From Trichoderma breve (taxonomy: Eukaryota; Ascomycota; Sordariomycetes; Hypocreales; Hypocreaceae): 64,000 nucleotides of DNA. The stretch lies in NCBI RefSeq assembly GCF_028502605.1, contig NC_079235.1:186001-250000 (forward strand), written 5' to 3'. The notes under the pieces were generated by a model. That model saw only the letters and a program-made list of their open reading frames with translations, was not told the DNA's origin and did no database searches. Numbering within the stretch: the first letter of the stretch is position 1; every line of letters begins with the position of its first letter. Shown one piece after another: positions 1 to 10,812 of this stretch. The translations under genes and the position numbers were made by a program.

Positions 1-57
1 TATTTACACTGTTCTTCGCCCCTGTCAGAAGCCAATGCGCTAACCATGCACATGTAG

Positions 58-1084
58 AAATTAGAAGCCTGTGTCGACGATGTTATCCAAAAGGGACCAG
101 ATATGGACAAATCACGGATATGTCTACTTGAACGAATAAACAACAACCAGCACGAGCAAGATGAGAAGTTTCGTGAGAGGTTGATTCAAGAAGCAGAGCA
201 ATTTATTGTGGCTGGTAGTGAAACAACTGGTCATACGTTAGCGGTGACAACTTTCTACATTCTTCAAGATAAGAATGTTCAAGAAAAGCTACGACAGGAG
301 CTCATACATGCAGATATCGTATTTGATGGCAACCTCGAAATCACAAAGCTTCAAGCTCTTCCCTATTTGGTAACTATTCCTTCTACCATAATTGAGAGGA
401 CATCTAAAAGATTATCTAACGTATTTCTTCAATGTAGTCCGCAGTTATTACTGAAGGGTTGCGGTAGGCTTATACTCATGCCAAAAATGCAGGTTATAAT
501 TTGCCATTACTGACTAACGTCTGTTCCAGTTTCTCACACGGTGTGGGTTCAAGACTACCAAGAATCAACAAGTCAAGCGAGGTACAATATAAACAATGGA
601 GAATACCAGCCGGTGTATGTGCAAAGTGTTCCCCAGATAATAATTGTCACATGAGGAGATGACTGATAGATTCATCAATGACAGGTCCCAATAAGCATGA
701 CATCACGGCTTCATCATGAAGATGCACGTTTATTTCCAGAGCCTTACAAATTTTCCCCTGAACGATGGCTTCAAGCCGACAGCAAGAATTTGAAGAAATA
801 TCTCAGCCCATTTGGCCACGGATCTAGGATATGCCCCGGAATGCAGTAAGTCAACAGATTTGTCAGTATAGGAACGAAAGCCTATGCGACTAACATTTCC
901 AAAACATAGTCTGGCTATATACGAGATCAATATCGCCATTGCCTATATATTTACCCACTATACAGTGATAAACTCCGACACAACAGAAGATGATCTTGTT
1001 TCCAAGCACGATTTGGGGGCTCCGTTTCCCAAACAGGATTCTAAAGGACTTCAAGTAACGCTACAGGCTAGAGTGACTGAGTGA
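58..1084 (+). CDS. Cytochrome P450, 3' part (5' end outside window)
   Basis: C-terminal part of a microsomal-type P450 monooxygenase; the start lies upstream of the window. Exons that keep frame exactly are 58-369, 438-463, 530-614, 685-845 and 910-1084; bases 1-57 end as an intron with a CTAAC branch site and TAG. Joined exons give an I-helix AGSETTGHTL, a helix-K region ITEGLRFSHG (ExxR), a PERW motif, and the heme loop FGHGSRICPGMHLA with its cysteine, ending in VTE-stop. No frameshift is seen, so the visible part looks intact. All four introns are GT-AG and 64-70 nt long. It runs convergently into the thioesterase-like gene on the other strand. The I-helix and sequence style resemble the fungal P450s often found near secondary-metabolism genes, but the subfamily and substrate cannot be told. 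Family is certain; substrate unknown. Confidence 0.9.
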
Positions 1085-1116
1085 CCTCTATCAGATATAT
1101 AGAATGACAATAAAAT

Positions 1117-1761
1117 TTATAGATTAGACCTCGCTTTTATCCATAATCCCGATGCTTCCGCTTTAATTTCCTCATGATACAATTGATCGTTTGTGGGTGC
1201 TAATTGAAGTGCCTGCGCCTTCATCCAATACTTGCGCCCTTTGTGAGCAACACACCAAGATTTGACTATCAGCACTCCTGGGGTTGATACTGGGCGCTTG
1301 AACACCACTTCTAGCTTTGATGTAAATAAAGTCTTTCGTACTTCATTAACCTTTTCAGGAAGGGTAGGAAAATATGAGACCAAGGTGTGTGCCATGGCTT
1401 CATCAAGAATGGTCGATACAAAGCCACCGTGAGCGGTTGAAGGGTGTGAGCAAACACCCGGACTGGATAATTCCAGAATCATGACGGTATCAGGGGCCAT
1501 ATGCGTATTTGAAGGAGTGGATAAGGGCAGCTCATGGTTGTTTTGTATGATTGGGTTGCCATGAGATGCTTCTGAGAGTGATGGAAGGGTTGCTTTTTTA
1601 AGCATCAAGCAGTGTGGTATCGTCGACTGTGTTCCGATTGTTTCAGAGAAAAAGAAGTCTTCTCCGCTGGACTTGCGAATTCGCCCCCAAATGGGGACAA
1701 CTTCATATTCTGGCGATTCTAATAGCGGAATTAAATTGGGGATTTGGGCAAAGTGCTCCAT
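1117..1761 (-). CDS. Thioesterase-superfamily (4HBT/PaaI-like) protein
   Basis: Predicted hot-dog-fold acyl-CoA thioesterase-like protein of 214 residues, counted from the methionine of MEHFAQIPNL. The family signature AHGGFVSTILDEAMAHT lies at about residues 110-126 (HGG loop at 111-113, D120/E121 on the following helix), as in PaaI/THEM4-type enzymes that hydrolyse acyl-CoA thioesters. The frame stays open upstream of this methionine without an ATG, through a pyrimidine-rich stretch ending in CGCAG (about 1794-1815). The true start may therefore lie in an upstream exon, possibly at an ATG near 1957. It is convergent with the P450 fragment and divergent from the peroxisomal isomerase at 2635, so a shared promoter and a role in acyl-CoA turnover are possible, but this is inference. 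Confidence 0.75.
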   Translation of the reverse strand: MEHFAQIPNLIPLLESPEYEVVPIWGRIRKSSGEDFFFSETIGTQSTIPHCLMLKKATLPSLSEASHGNPIIQNNHELPLSTPSNTHMAPDTVMILELSSPGVCSHPSTAHGGFVSTILDEAMAHTLVSYFPTLPEKVNEVRKTLFTSKLEVVFKRPVSTPGVLIVKSWCVAHKGRKYWMKAQALQLAPTNDQLYHEEIKAEASGLWIKARSNL

Positions 1762-2634
1762 TGCTTCCACGAAAACACGGATATCCGTCTTAAGCCTGCG
1801 ATGTAAAAAGAAAAAGAGAGAAAAGGATAGGAGTTTTCTCTGATGATTCTTCAAGTAGACTTTCTGCTCAAATTTGCTATTCCAATAAGATCGTTTTTCT
1901 ATCTGTAGTGTCTCGGCCGTAACTAAGGCGAGTTGATACCAAGTACTCTGACAATACGACTAATCATGTTATCTGGGCTAAATTCAGCGGTGGATGTCTC
2001 CCCGCTTTGCGCTATCATACAGATCCCGCAGCCCTGTGTATCTCGGCCGTGTCAGCAGTTAGCGCTGACAATCTCCTCCGGCCTTTCAATAGCTTAAATT
2101 GGCAAACTCCGCGACTAGGCTATCTGTTTGGTTGATGATTTAATATCACGCAACCATGTAAGGAATGTTGTATCACATGCTAGATTGTTCGTCGGCTCGG
2201 ACGTTCAGTGTGATCAGTAATAGAACTGACTCCTCTGTTTAAATATAGCAAAACCAGTATTCTTGTGGTCGCCTAAGTCTAATATTACTGCATTTGGTTA
2301 AAATAATATACTGAACGGAATTCGGGGCCGCATTCTTATGCAGACTTAAATAAAGGTACAGTATTTATGTAGTGCGTATCAAGAACATTTGTAACCTGTT
2401 GTCAACCTTGCGGTTTCTGAAAGAGACTAAGCGGATACTTAGGGGTTTTCTTTTCTTGATCTCTTCGGGTAAAAAATACTTAAAGCCTATGCTCCTTGAG
2501 TCCAGTTCAAAATCCAGCCCAAAATAGCAAAGAAAACAACTCCTCCACTAGCTCTGTTTCTTTGTTGCCGCAGTAAACCTCACACTCTCTCAACTCGACG
2601 TTACGCAGACAATTTTTATCAGTAAAGGATAGAG
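1762..2634. other. Divergent intergenic region
   Basis: 873 bases between the minus-strand thioesterase-like gene and the plus-strand isomerase, so it should hold both promoters. It may also contain a missing 5' exon of the thioesterase gene (minus-strand ATG near 1957). No other gene, repeat or RNA was recognised. Confidence 0.6.
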
Positions 2635-3536
2635 ATGGCGGGACATCCCATCACCGTGGATTACAAAGGGCGAATTGCCATCATCACCCTCAACCAGCCC
2701 GAGAAATTAAACTCACTGAACCAAGAGCAGTTCTACCTATTAGGGGAACTTTTGCGAGAAGTGGCAACACACGAAGAGGTTGTCATCACGCTGCTTATTG
2801 GAACAGGACGGTTTTTCTCATCGTATGTTATAGAACCCTTTGTTTTTATTTTTCTCTTGGACTTATGATATGACTGACTTTTGTATGTTCATATAGGGGT
2901 GCAGATATGTCCGATCTTAGTACATTCATGGCAAACGCTAGCCGCAAAGATGTGTTAACCGGATCTTTATTAAACAACATCCATCTAACTCGCGCTTTCT
3001 ACACCCATCCAAAAATTTTAGTTGCGGCACTTAATGGACCTGTTGTTGGCTTTCTAGCAGCACTAGTTTCGTTTGCCGATTATATATATGCCCAACCTCA
3101 AGCGTTCTTGCTTATTCCCTTTTCATCGCTTGGACTAGCCGCTGAGGGAGGCGCATCTCGTGCACTAAGAGAGCGTCTTGGTGTCTCGAAAGCCAAAGAA
3201 GCACTGCTACTAAGCAGACGCATTCCATCTAATGAGCTTCTGTCATGCGGTTTCGTAAACAAGATTATTGAATCAACCTCACCAAAGTCGGATGAAGCCA
3301 AGGCTAAACCAGCGAACTTCTTGGAAAAAGTTCTGCTTGAGTTAGATAAGGATTTTGGGCCTCATCTCAATGACTCCAGTCTATTGGACATCAAGGAACA
3401 ATTTGTTCGAGATGATAGAAATACATATGGCCACGTAACTGTGCAGGAGGCATATACTGCTGTGGAGAAAATAACTGCGGGAATTCCACAGGAACATATG
3501 AAGAAAATAGCTAAAAGGGGAAAATCCAAATTGTGA
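2635..3536 (+). CDS. Peroxisomal enoyl-CoA hydratase/isomerase (ECI-like)
   Basis: Crotonase-fold protein of 275 residues, most like the delta3-delta2-enoyl-CoA isomerases that move double bonds during beta-oxidation of unsaturated fatty acids. Exons 2635-2822 and 2897-3536 are joined by a 74-nt GT-AG intron (gtatgt...atatag) and keep frame. The N-terminus has the family strand IAIITLNQPEKLNSL. The oxyanion-hole region is GADMSDL and ALNGPVVGF. LGLAAEGGASRAL places a glutamate (E146) where yeast Eci1 has its catalytic Glu. The protein ends in KSKL-stop, a textbook PTS1 signal, so it should be peroxisomal. The start ATG is the first in frame. It lies 279 bases upstream of the alpha/beta hydrolase on the same strand. 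Confidence is high for family and location, moderate for isomerase rather than hydratase. Confidence 0.9.
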
Positions 3537-3815
3537 TAAGTCGGGGCTTATTGGATCACATGCCGAAACTGCAATCGTATTACTTGTACCTACTTGTCAG
3601 CACTACAGTCGATAGCCACGGAATCAGTAATTCCTCGCCTGAGCCCGCTATGGGCCAAGTATGGCGTGCATGGAGCCTTTTTTTTGGACTCCCTGCTTCA
3701 ATTGCATTAGTGAGCTTGGTAATATTACATGGGTTTATGTCTCGAATAGTAGTTGTTGACCGCTTATAAAACTACTGCGGTCAGCAGCACAACATCATTG
3801 TCAATGCAGTAACGA

Positions 3816-5433
3816 ATGTTTACAAGGAAAATGTTGCAATTTCTAACAGGTCAGTCGGATATTGTTTTCCACCATCACTCATCTTCTTTGAACTTGACGC
3901 CGAAAAACGAAAACCCCATCAATTGGGCAGATATTTGCAGAAATGCGATTCCATCCACTTATACGCGACCGATGTTTTTCAACGGCCACCTGCAAACGAT
4001 ACGGATATTGTTAGACAACCCAGAACTGCCGATATACTATAAGCGATGGATGTTTCAACAAAGCAATAAGCTCTTTGAAGGAGAATTTGCAGTTGACTTT
4101 GCGATAAGGTCGCTCCAAGATTCCGGAGGTCAATCTCCTCCCGAAATCACCACAATGTTTATAAAGGAAGAATTCGAAAATATTGGATCACTAGATTCAA
4201 GGCCCATGCTCGTTGTTCTACACGGTATGAATGGAGGATCTGGGGAAGCATATTTGCGCCGCAGCCTCATGCCTTTCATAAATGGAGGCGAAGAGTGGGA
4301 AGCTTGTGTTGTGAATTCAAGAGGATGTGCGGGTTCCCAACTGGGTAATGGGATTCTATACAATGCAAGATCTACCTGGGATCTGAGACAAGTAGTCGAA
4401 TGGCTTCAGCAGAAGTTTCCAAACCGACCATTATTTGCTTTGGGTTTTTCTATGGGCGCCAACATGCTAGTTCATGTAAGTCGATTTGTCTTGACCTCAA
4501 TTATTCGTTACATATGTGTTTGAAGACGGGCTCAACTGAACATTTAACTGACTTAATTACCCCAGTACCTTGCCGAAGAAGGGCAGAAGTGCCCTATTCG
4601 AGCTGCAGCAATATGTTCCAATCCCTGGAACTTGGAAGTATTATCGCATCACCTCCAAAGCTCTTTCTTCATGCGAGAAGTTTACTCGCGAGGCCTGACA
4701 GCATCACTAAAGAAATTTTTAAATACGTGAGCAAGATCTACAACATCCATACTCACAAATAGCTTACCAAGCTTACCAGACATGAACAAAAAATTATGAC
4801 AAATCCAGACGTCGATAAGAATGAAATTGCGGGAATTCAATATTTACACGAGTTTGATCGGTAAGAATTTGAGAGTGCTGCCATGTAAGTCTATCGACTT
4901 TAATACTAACCGTATGAAGAGCTATTCAGAAACCTATGTGGAAGTATCCCACAGAAACCGTGTATTATCGTGAGGCGTCGTCGGTCAATCCATTGTTATC
5001 TGTGCGGGTTCCAATCTTTGCACTGAACTCAGAAGATGATCCCGTCCGTTATCTCTATGCCCCGTATCCAGCTAGAGGTATAAGCTAAAACTACTTAGTT
5101 GAGTCCTCAAATGGGGCTCCCTATTGAAGAGGCTAAAGCAAACCCATACGTGGTTCTTGTAGTCACTACATTTGGAGGTCACCTCGGCTGGTTTCAACAA
5201 GATGGTAGCAGATGGTTCATTCCAGCGGTATGTACAAGACACTTGGTAACGAAACAAGAAAGTTTGCTAACTCTAAAAAGATATACAACACCTTACAACA
5301 GTTTTGGGAAAAAGTTGACTATCGTAGACCAGTCAAAGAACCAATTACCCACAATACGAGCGAATTGAAACATTCTGAAGGAGCGTTCTGTTATAAATGT
5401 GGGAGGTATTGCTCTCAAACATATTCTGGATAG
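3816..5433 (+). CDS. Alpha/beta hydrolase, YheT/EHT1-EEB1 type
   Basis: Hydrolase of about 435 residues from the family of yeast Eht1/Eeb1 (medium-chain fatty acid ethyl ester synthase/esterase) and bacterial YheT. Reconstructed exons: 3816-4475, 4566-4726, 4780-4860, 4920-5043, 5099-5227 and 5281-5433, all in frame with GT-AG introns. Family landmarks in order: FFNGHLQTI near residue 55, LVVLHGMNGGSGEAYLRR, NSRGCAGSQL, nucleophile elbow GFSMGAN (S212), the acid in NSEDDP (D340/D341), and GGHLGWF (H370). The triad is complete. An upstream frame (about 3650-3766) encodes a hydrophobic stretch but could not be spliced in frame, so the start at 3816 is the conservative choice. A lipid or ester substrate fits the family and the neighbouring beta-oxidation gene, but is not proven. 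Confidence 0.85.
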
Positions 5434-6027
5434 GTCTTTGAAGAATTTCTCGGTAAGGAAGGCAGATAGAATTCATCGGCGGATATGTATATCGGATTTG
5501 TCTCTAATGGTAGCAATCCATACTGACTTTCTGGATCATTAAGTACAAATTGTTAGTAAGAGTCATCCTCATGCAAAAGTTTGTTACGCACGACACAGCA
5601 AATTGGAGAATAGAGAGTTTATAACTTGGATAAACTATCGCTAATGATGATTTGCGATTAAAATGCTGCAGTAATATAGGACTAAAATCGATGACCGAGT
5701 AAGAGCTGCACATTACCACAATCACATGCCTCTCCACAACGTTCGTGATACATAGTTTATCACTGAATATATAACAAATATACACGGCGAGGGCTAAGTA
5801 CACCTGTCCTCAGAAAAGGGCCAATATTCAATAACTGCTCTTTTCACCGAAAGTATTCAGTGACATGTAAATTAAATGCAACACAATAGATACTATTACT
5901 GTTACATACGTCATCTATCTATACTATAATTCGCAAGTTATAGTGCATTCTGACTCAAAGATTACTTTGTCAGGCTTGCCCCTATGTTATTTTTCGCCTT
6001 CACTCTTGCACCCTTTCCCAATTCTAC
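5434..6027. other. Convergent intergenic region
   Basis: 594 AT-rich bases between the ends of two convergent genes. A 99-codon minus-strand frame (5504-5803) has no recognisable motif and is treated as chance. Nothing else seen. Confidence 0.6.
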
Positions 6028-6657
6028 TTATATCAGCAATCCCGCAATCGCACCCGTAAATAACATAGCTCCCATAGTGAATCCAACCTTCCATGGCACA
6101 GTGTCAGGTTGGTAGATTCCAACAGCCGCATTAGTGCTTGTCGAGCTCGTGGTCGCTGTTGCAGCCCTGGAAGTCCCGGTTCTCGATGGAGCAGTTGTAA
6201 TTGTAGCAGTGTTTGAGGACCTTTCTCTTGTACTTTCTGTTGTGGTGCCACTTGCAGTTTCTGATGCCGTGTTTTCACTGTCCGTTGCTGTAGCTGTAGT
6301 TGTTTGCTCAGCAGTTGTTGTTTTAGCAAGACATGCAGAACAGAGTCCCGTAGTCTTTGCTAAGTCACTCGCGCGACTGAGATCACTTGGAGAGGCTAGC
6401 TTGTCGCCGCCGGTGCATGCAGCACTGCCAAGCTCTGAAACAAGGCAATCCAATAGATCTTTTTCATTTGGGCCATCTTCGACAAGGGGGCAGTAGACAA
6501 GGCACACCTCAGCTCCGTCATTAAAAGACTGAGCTACAGGAGCGGGACCGCAGCATTCCTTAAATCCAGCAATTGTTCGGTCAAGGTTATTGCTGTTGAG
6601 GAAACAAGCACCCTGAGGAACAAGTGGTCCAGGAGGGAAAATAGGACAAATTGACAT
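6028..6657 (-). CDS. Cys-rich, Ser/Thr-rich protein with C-terminal membrane anchor
   Basis: Single-exon frame of 209 residues with a genuine ATG. It has three zones. Residues 1-110 carry ten cysteines, including C35-C36 and C106/C109. Residues 111-185 are almost purely Ser/Thr/Ala, typical of an O-glycosylated stalk. Residues 191-209 form a hydrophobic tail (VGFTMGAMLFTGAIAGLLI) that ends the protein. This layout suits a fungal cell-surface protein held by a GPI signal or tail anchor, yet the N-terminus (MSICPIFPPG) is not a normal signal peptide. Either a 5' exon is missing or export is unconventional. Function unknown. A TATA-like element (tataaata, around 6750) lies about 95 bases upstream of the ATG. 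Confidence 0.7.
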   Translation of the reverse strand: MSICPIFPPGPLVPQGACFLNSNNLDRTIAGFKECCGPAPVAQSFNDGAEVCLVYCPLVEDGPNEKDLLDCLVSELGSAACTGGDKLASPSDLSRASDLAKTTGLCSACLAKTTTAEQTTTATATDSENTASETASGTTTESTRERSSNTATITTAPSRTGTSRAATATTSSTSTNAAVGIYQPDTVPWKVGFTMGAMLFTGAIAGLLI

Positions 6658-7733
6658 ATTGACGAAGATATTGGAAATAGAGGGAGCGCGGAGGAAATTT
6701 ACCGATTTGTTTCTCAGGTAATTGTAGGAATGCGATTGAGTGGATCGGTATAAATAATTGCTTTATTGCTCAGCTTTGCTTTGCTGTGCAGCCTTTGCGA
6801 AGAGGGAAAAAGAAGAGTCAGCCAGATCGAATAAATATATGTCTTGCAATATTAGCTCAATTGACGTTTTTCGAGATAGTCGGAGTGTTCTCAAACACAC
6901 TACGATTCAAAACATTGAGGATAAAGTCCGAGGCTTGTCTTCAGTAAGCTGACATCGACTGAGCTTCAGGCTGACTTTGGGTTAAGAGTGTTGAATAGTT
7001 GTGCCTAACAGTTCAAGAGTGGCTACTGAGCTGAAAATAGTCCAGGAACAAGTGGCAGTTATCCACTTTAGCTGCTGTGACACGTTTTAGGCGTTCTTTA
7101 GAGGCAAAGCAGCTCTTCAAATTAATGTCTATAATAATCACAACCCCACCTATAAACTCCGTGCCATGCCGTGATTATATAAAAGAAATCCAGAAAATGA
7201 GTTCTAAGAAGAAAAGGGGTCAAAGACAAGTGAGTTCATTCGTTTAAGATACCCTTTTTACGGGTAGCGGCACAATTGAAAGAAGCAAAAATAGAAAGTT
7301 CCCTTATAAAGTTGGCAAACAAGCCTATTACTATAAGTTATATTTAGAAGCCAAGGGATGTTTTGTGGATAAGCCACGTTCAAGCGATGCAGCGTGACGT
7401 TTTTAGTTGAACAGAAGACAAATTAATCTCAATTTTTAATGCTAACCATCCACGCCCAACATTTAATTCTGCCGCTGAAGCATATTGGAGAAGTGCCATG
7501 ATACAATACTACTATGAGTAACTTGATAGTAAGGCGTAATCAGGTACCAGCCAAAGTTGCTACTAAAGGTGTCGTAAGTCATGAAATACGAATCCTCAGC
7601 AATGGTTAGATAACCTTGAATGCACAGAACGTGATGTATCAAAAAGAGACTTGAGAGCTGCAAGTATGACATAGGGCGATCGTCTTGCCAGCCAAAATGA
7701 CGAACAGTCCATGCATGCGATATACCATACACG
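6658..7733. other. Intergenic region
   Basis: 1,076 bases between the small surface protein and the 3' end of the amidase, both on the minus strand. It should hold the promoter of the surface protein near 6.7 kb. The open frames seen (6758-6952, 7463-7750) have no family features, and the latter only overlaps the amidase tail. Confidence 0.6.
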
Positions 7734-9541
7734 TTATATGTTATTCTCAAGAAATTTCAGGATAGCAATTATCTTTTCATCCTCAAATCTGCGACCAATA
7801 ATCTGCAGGCCTACAGGCATATCGTGGAATACTTCGGGGTTGTCTATAGTTGTATGTCGTTAGTTCACACTTGGTGATTCATTAGCGTAATGTTAAGCGG
7901 ATCACTCACACAATTGCCAATTCTCCTTGTCCAAGCCACTCAGAAATCGCTTTCGGTTGTCTTTGACGTCGATATTTTTATCAGCTCTTCCAGCAGGGAA
8001 AGTTAGCGCAGGATAATCCAGTAGATTCCACACTGCAGTATATGTCCAGTACTTGGCAGTATTGTGTCTAGTGGCCACTCCAGGTGCAACGGGACATATA
8101 ATGGCATCCACAGTATTCTCCCATGATCCTGAGGCTTCATTCCAGCGTCCCGTCTTATTCCAGTGCTGTGAATACTCCAGTCGGAATTCCTCTCGCTCTT
8201 CCAGCCAGTATTCTAGCTCGCTACGGCTCAATTTCTTCACACCTGGATTCTCCTTTATGATCCACTCAGTTAAGGGCAGCAATGGCTCTCCCGACTCAGC
8301 CATGACTGCGATGTCAGCGTCGCCACCATCAGTGAAATATAAGCTTGAAACAATTGCCCACGCTTCGTCGTGCTTATATACTGGAAAATTAACCACTTCC
8401 ACATGCGATAACCCACCCACTTTATCTGCGAACTCTCCCAGCACCCTCTGCACCGGTGGATGTGGCTGGACAACGTCATCATGCCATATTATCCCCAAGC
8501 GTAATGGCCTCTCTGCTGTTGGATCTATTGATACTGCTCTCCATGGTAATGGTATGAGTGCTGGTTCGACTTTCCATGATTCTGCGGCCGCAACGACCCT
8601 CATAAACAGCTCCAATACCTCCAAGTTGACGCCCATAGGCCCCAACACCGTTACTATTGGGTCTGCTCCCGGTGGAGTACTGCTCCAGCCAGTCGTTGGC
8701 ACTCGAAAAGAGGTTGGTTTCAGCCCGTATATCCCACAAGCGGCAGCCGGGACACGAATCGATCCGCCCACGTCACTTCCTATACCTAGGACCGAGCCGC
8801 GCAATGCTATCAGCGCCCCTTCGCCACCAGACGACCCACCCGAAGACAGAGCAATGTGAGAATACGGATTTGTGGTGACTCCATATAGATTTGAAGCGCA
8901 TTCAAGCTGCATCATGCTCTGAGGCTCTGTTGTTCGAGCATGGACAATCGCACCTGCTCGCATGAGAATTTGTACCACTAATGCATCAGAGACAGGGCGG
9001 GTATGTGAGTGGAATAAAGCACAGTAACCAGAGGCAAGAGGTCTATGGGCAATACCAATATGGGATTTGACGCTTATGGGTAGACCGTGAAGAGGCCCAA
9101 CTGGGACTGAGCTTCGAGAAAAGTGGCCATCAAGCTCTATAGCTCGAGAAATAGCTCGCTGGGGAAGAAGTTCGGTTAGACAGTTCGTCTATGGATAGAA
9201 GTCAGTACATAATGCTAGATACGTGGATATGGGATACGTTTTAGATAACTTACGAGCTTCTGGGCAGTTACTGCTCTTTCCAGGAAGGCTTGAATGACTT
9301 CCTGAGCTGATAGCTGCCCATCGGATATTAGATCTATAAGTTGTTGTGGCGACAGAGATGTTATTCGAATATTTGCCTCCGACAAAACTATTTCCGGAAT
9401 ATTGATGACGCTCGTTGGGAGCTGCAGTGGGAGTTGAGCGGTTGTTCCAACATCAGTTAAGCTTTGGTCACGAAGGTCTTGAGCTTCATGGGCAATTTCT
9501 TTCCATTGTGCTTTTTGCTTTGCAGATTTCGAGGGCGGCAT
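7734..9541 (-). CDS. Amidase-signature hydrolase
   Basis: Fungal amidase of 558 residues that hydrolyses a carboxamide. Three exons on the minus strand (9541-9254, 9188-7910, 7843-7734) join in frame through GT-AG introns. The Ser-cisSer-Lys triad is complete: K137 in LPISVKSH, S215 in SSGGSSGGEGAL, and S239 in GSDVGGSIRVPAAA; the spacing S215-S239 equals that of FAAH. The C-terminal motif DMPVGLQIIGRRFED and end LENNI are normal for acetamidase-like fungal enzymes. The start at MPPSKSAKQKAQWKEI matches the usual N-terminal helix of the family; an in-frame ATG six codons upstream is less likely. No targeting signal is seen. The substrate is unknown; acetamide or aromatic amides are typical of relatives. 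Length is normal, with no sign of damage. Confidence 0.92.
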
Positions 9542-10065
9542 ATTGAAGTGATGATTCACGAAATGGAAATGGAATGCTTATGTGACATTGTAGATCAAAG
9601 ATTTGCCATAATATTGCGCACAATGCTTCATATATGTAGCTAGAGAATGAAGGTGGGCTAGGCAGCAGTAAATGATGACATAATACTGGATTTATGATCA
9701 GCGATGTGATTACCCTGCTACAGACTAACATGAAAATACGTTGTATTCACGAATTATGTTGAGGAAATGGTGGTGAAGAATACATTGTAACTATATCCAC
9801 CTAGAAAATAACAAGTCGCAACAATGAAGCAATTATTTAAGGCTCCTGGGTAAATCCAAGGTGATCAGATAAGTAACCAATAGATGTTAGGATAGGGTCT
9901 TCATATTTTGTGTAAGATTTTACCGATGATGCGCCCTTGGAACATATAGTAAGAGCAAAGAACAGCGTATATGAAGTATTCCATCAAATCTACTTGCCTG
10001 TATAATCTCTTAGAAGTCTAATTAAACATTACGCTATCAAAATTCGGTCTTTCGCTATTCCAATT
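9542..10065. other. Amidase promoter region
   Basis: 524 AT-rich bases upstream of the amidase and downstream of the DUF3431 gene. No gene or recognisable element found. Confidence 0.55.
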
Positions 10066-10812
10066 CTAAGGATTCTCGACTTCTGGAAGCCAATACTGCT
10101 TTGAGAAAGTTGCAGTCCAAAATCGTTCCCACATGAAGCCTACTTCGGGGTTCGTAGCATTGGCTTCAACAAATCTTTGTAGGGCCCTTGCATATGCTTC
10201 TCGCGGCTGGCTGTAGATCGTCTCTCGTCGGACAGCAAAGATGCCACCGTGTGCAGCTCGAATGGCCGGTGGGTGATCCTCTTGTAACACATAATTCCAG
10301 AGTTCTGCAGGTGTGTATGGCGCAAACACCAGAGAACTTAGCTGACTTGCTGTAATCCAAATGCTTTCCTTTGGATCTGTCCAGTTGATCTTCGCCCAGT
10401 CATCAACGTCGTGGAATAGGGTTGGATTGAAAGGGTTAACTTCGTTCGGTTTGACTTGAAGCGCCACATCAATCATTTGGTTGGTCGAGTTGACGACAGT
10501 GCCAATGAGATCATACGGATCTGCTTGAGAGAATATCATGTAATCCTCCAGTGTATCCCAGTTATTAACGATATGGTACAAATGCGTGTGTCCCTCGCGG
10601 CCGATGTTGGGTAGTTCGACATAGGAGCGGAAAGCGTTGTGGTCGACTGTGTCGTTTGCTTGTGGGATTCCGCCCTTGTCATAGATGTAGGAATAATTGG
10701 CCCCTGAAAGCCATGGTGTCAAGTCTTCTTTAAAACGAGCCACAACAATGCCCAGGCTTGTTGTTGGGATTGCCAATGGAAGGCCAACAGCAGTCGACAA
10801 AATTGGACTCAT
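10066..10812 (-). CDS. DUF3431 family protein
   Basis: Intronless frame of 248 residues from the methionine of MSPILSTAVG. It matches the fungal DUF3431 family: an N-terminal beta strand GIVVARFKEDLTPWL, the segment YIYDKGG, the core YVELPNIGREGHTHLYHIV, and a following IFSQADPYDL. The family resembles glycosyltransferase-like folds, but its biochemical role is not established. The frame extends further upstream, but only through the TATA element and without an ATG. The stretch just after the start is mildly hydrophobic (TAVGLPLAIPTTSLGIV), which could be a weak membrane or signal segment. Length is within the family range. No neighbouring gene suggests a pathway. Confidence 0.85.
   Translation of the reverse strand: MSPILSTAVGLPLAIPTTSLGIVVARFKEDLTPWLSGANYSYIYDKGGIPQANDTVDHNAFRSYVELPNIGREGHTHLYHIVNNWDTLEDYMIFSQADPYDLIGTVVNSTNQMIDVALQVKPNEVNPFNPTLFHDVDDWAKINWTDPKESIWITASQLSSLVFAPYTPAELWNYVLQEDHPPAIRAAHGGIFAVRRETIYSQPREAYARALQRFVEANATNPEVGFMWERFWTATFSKQYWLPEVENP

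Noticed and set aside
3533..3769. 78-codon frame with a hydrophobic stretch before the alpha/beta hydrolase
   Set aside because: Could not be spliced in frame to the hydrolase and overlaps the isomerase stop codon; kept out of the gene model.
6134..6496. 120-codon plus-strand frame, hydrophobic Val/Ala-rich
   Set aside because: Antisense of the Ser/Thr-rich stalk of the surface protein.
8053..8859. 268-codon open frame on the plus strand
   Set aside because: Lies fully antisense to the amidase exon that contains the catalytic motifs; no family features of its own.
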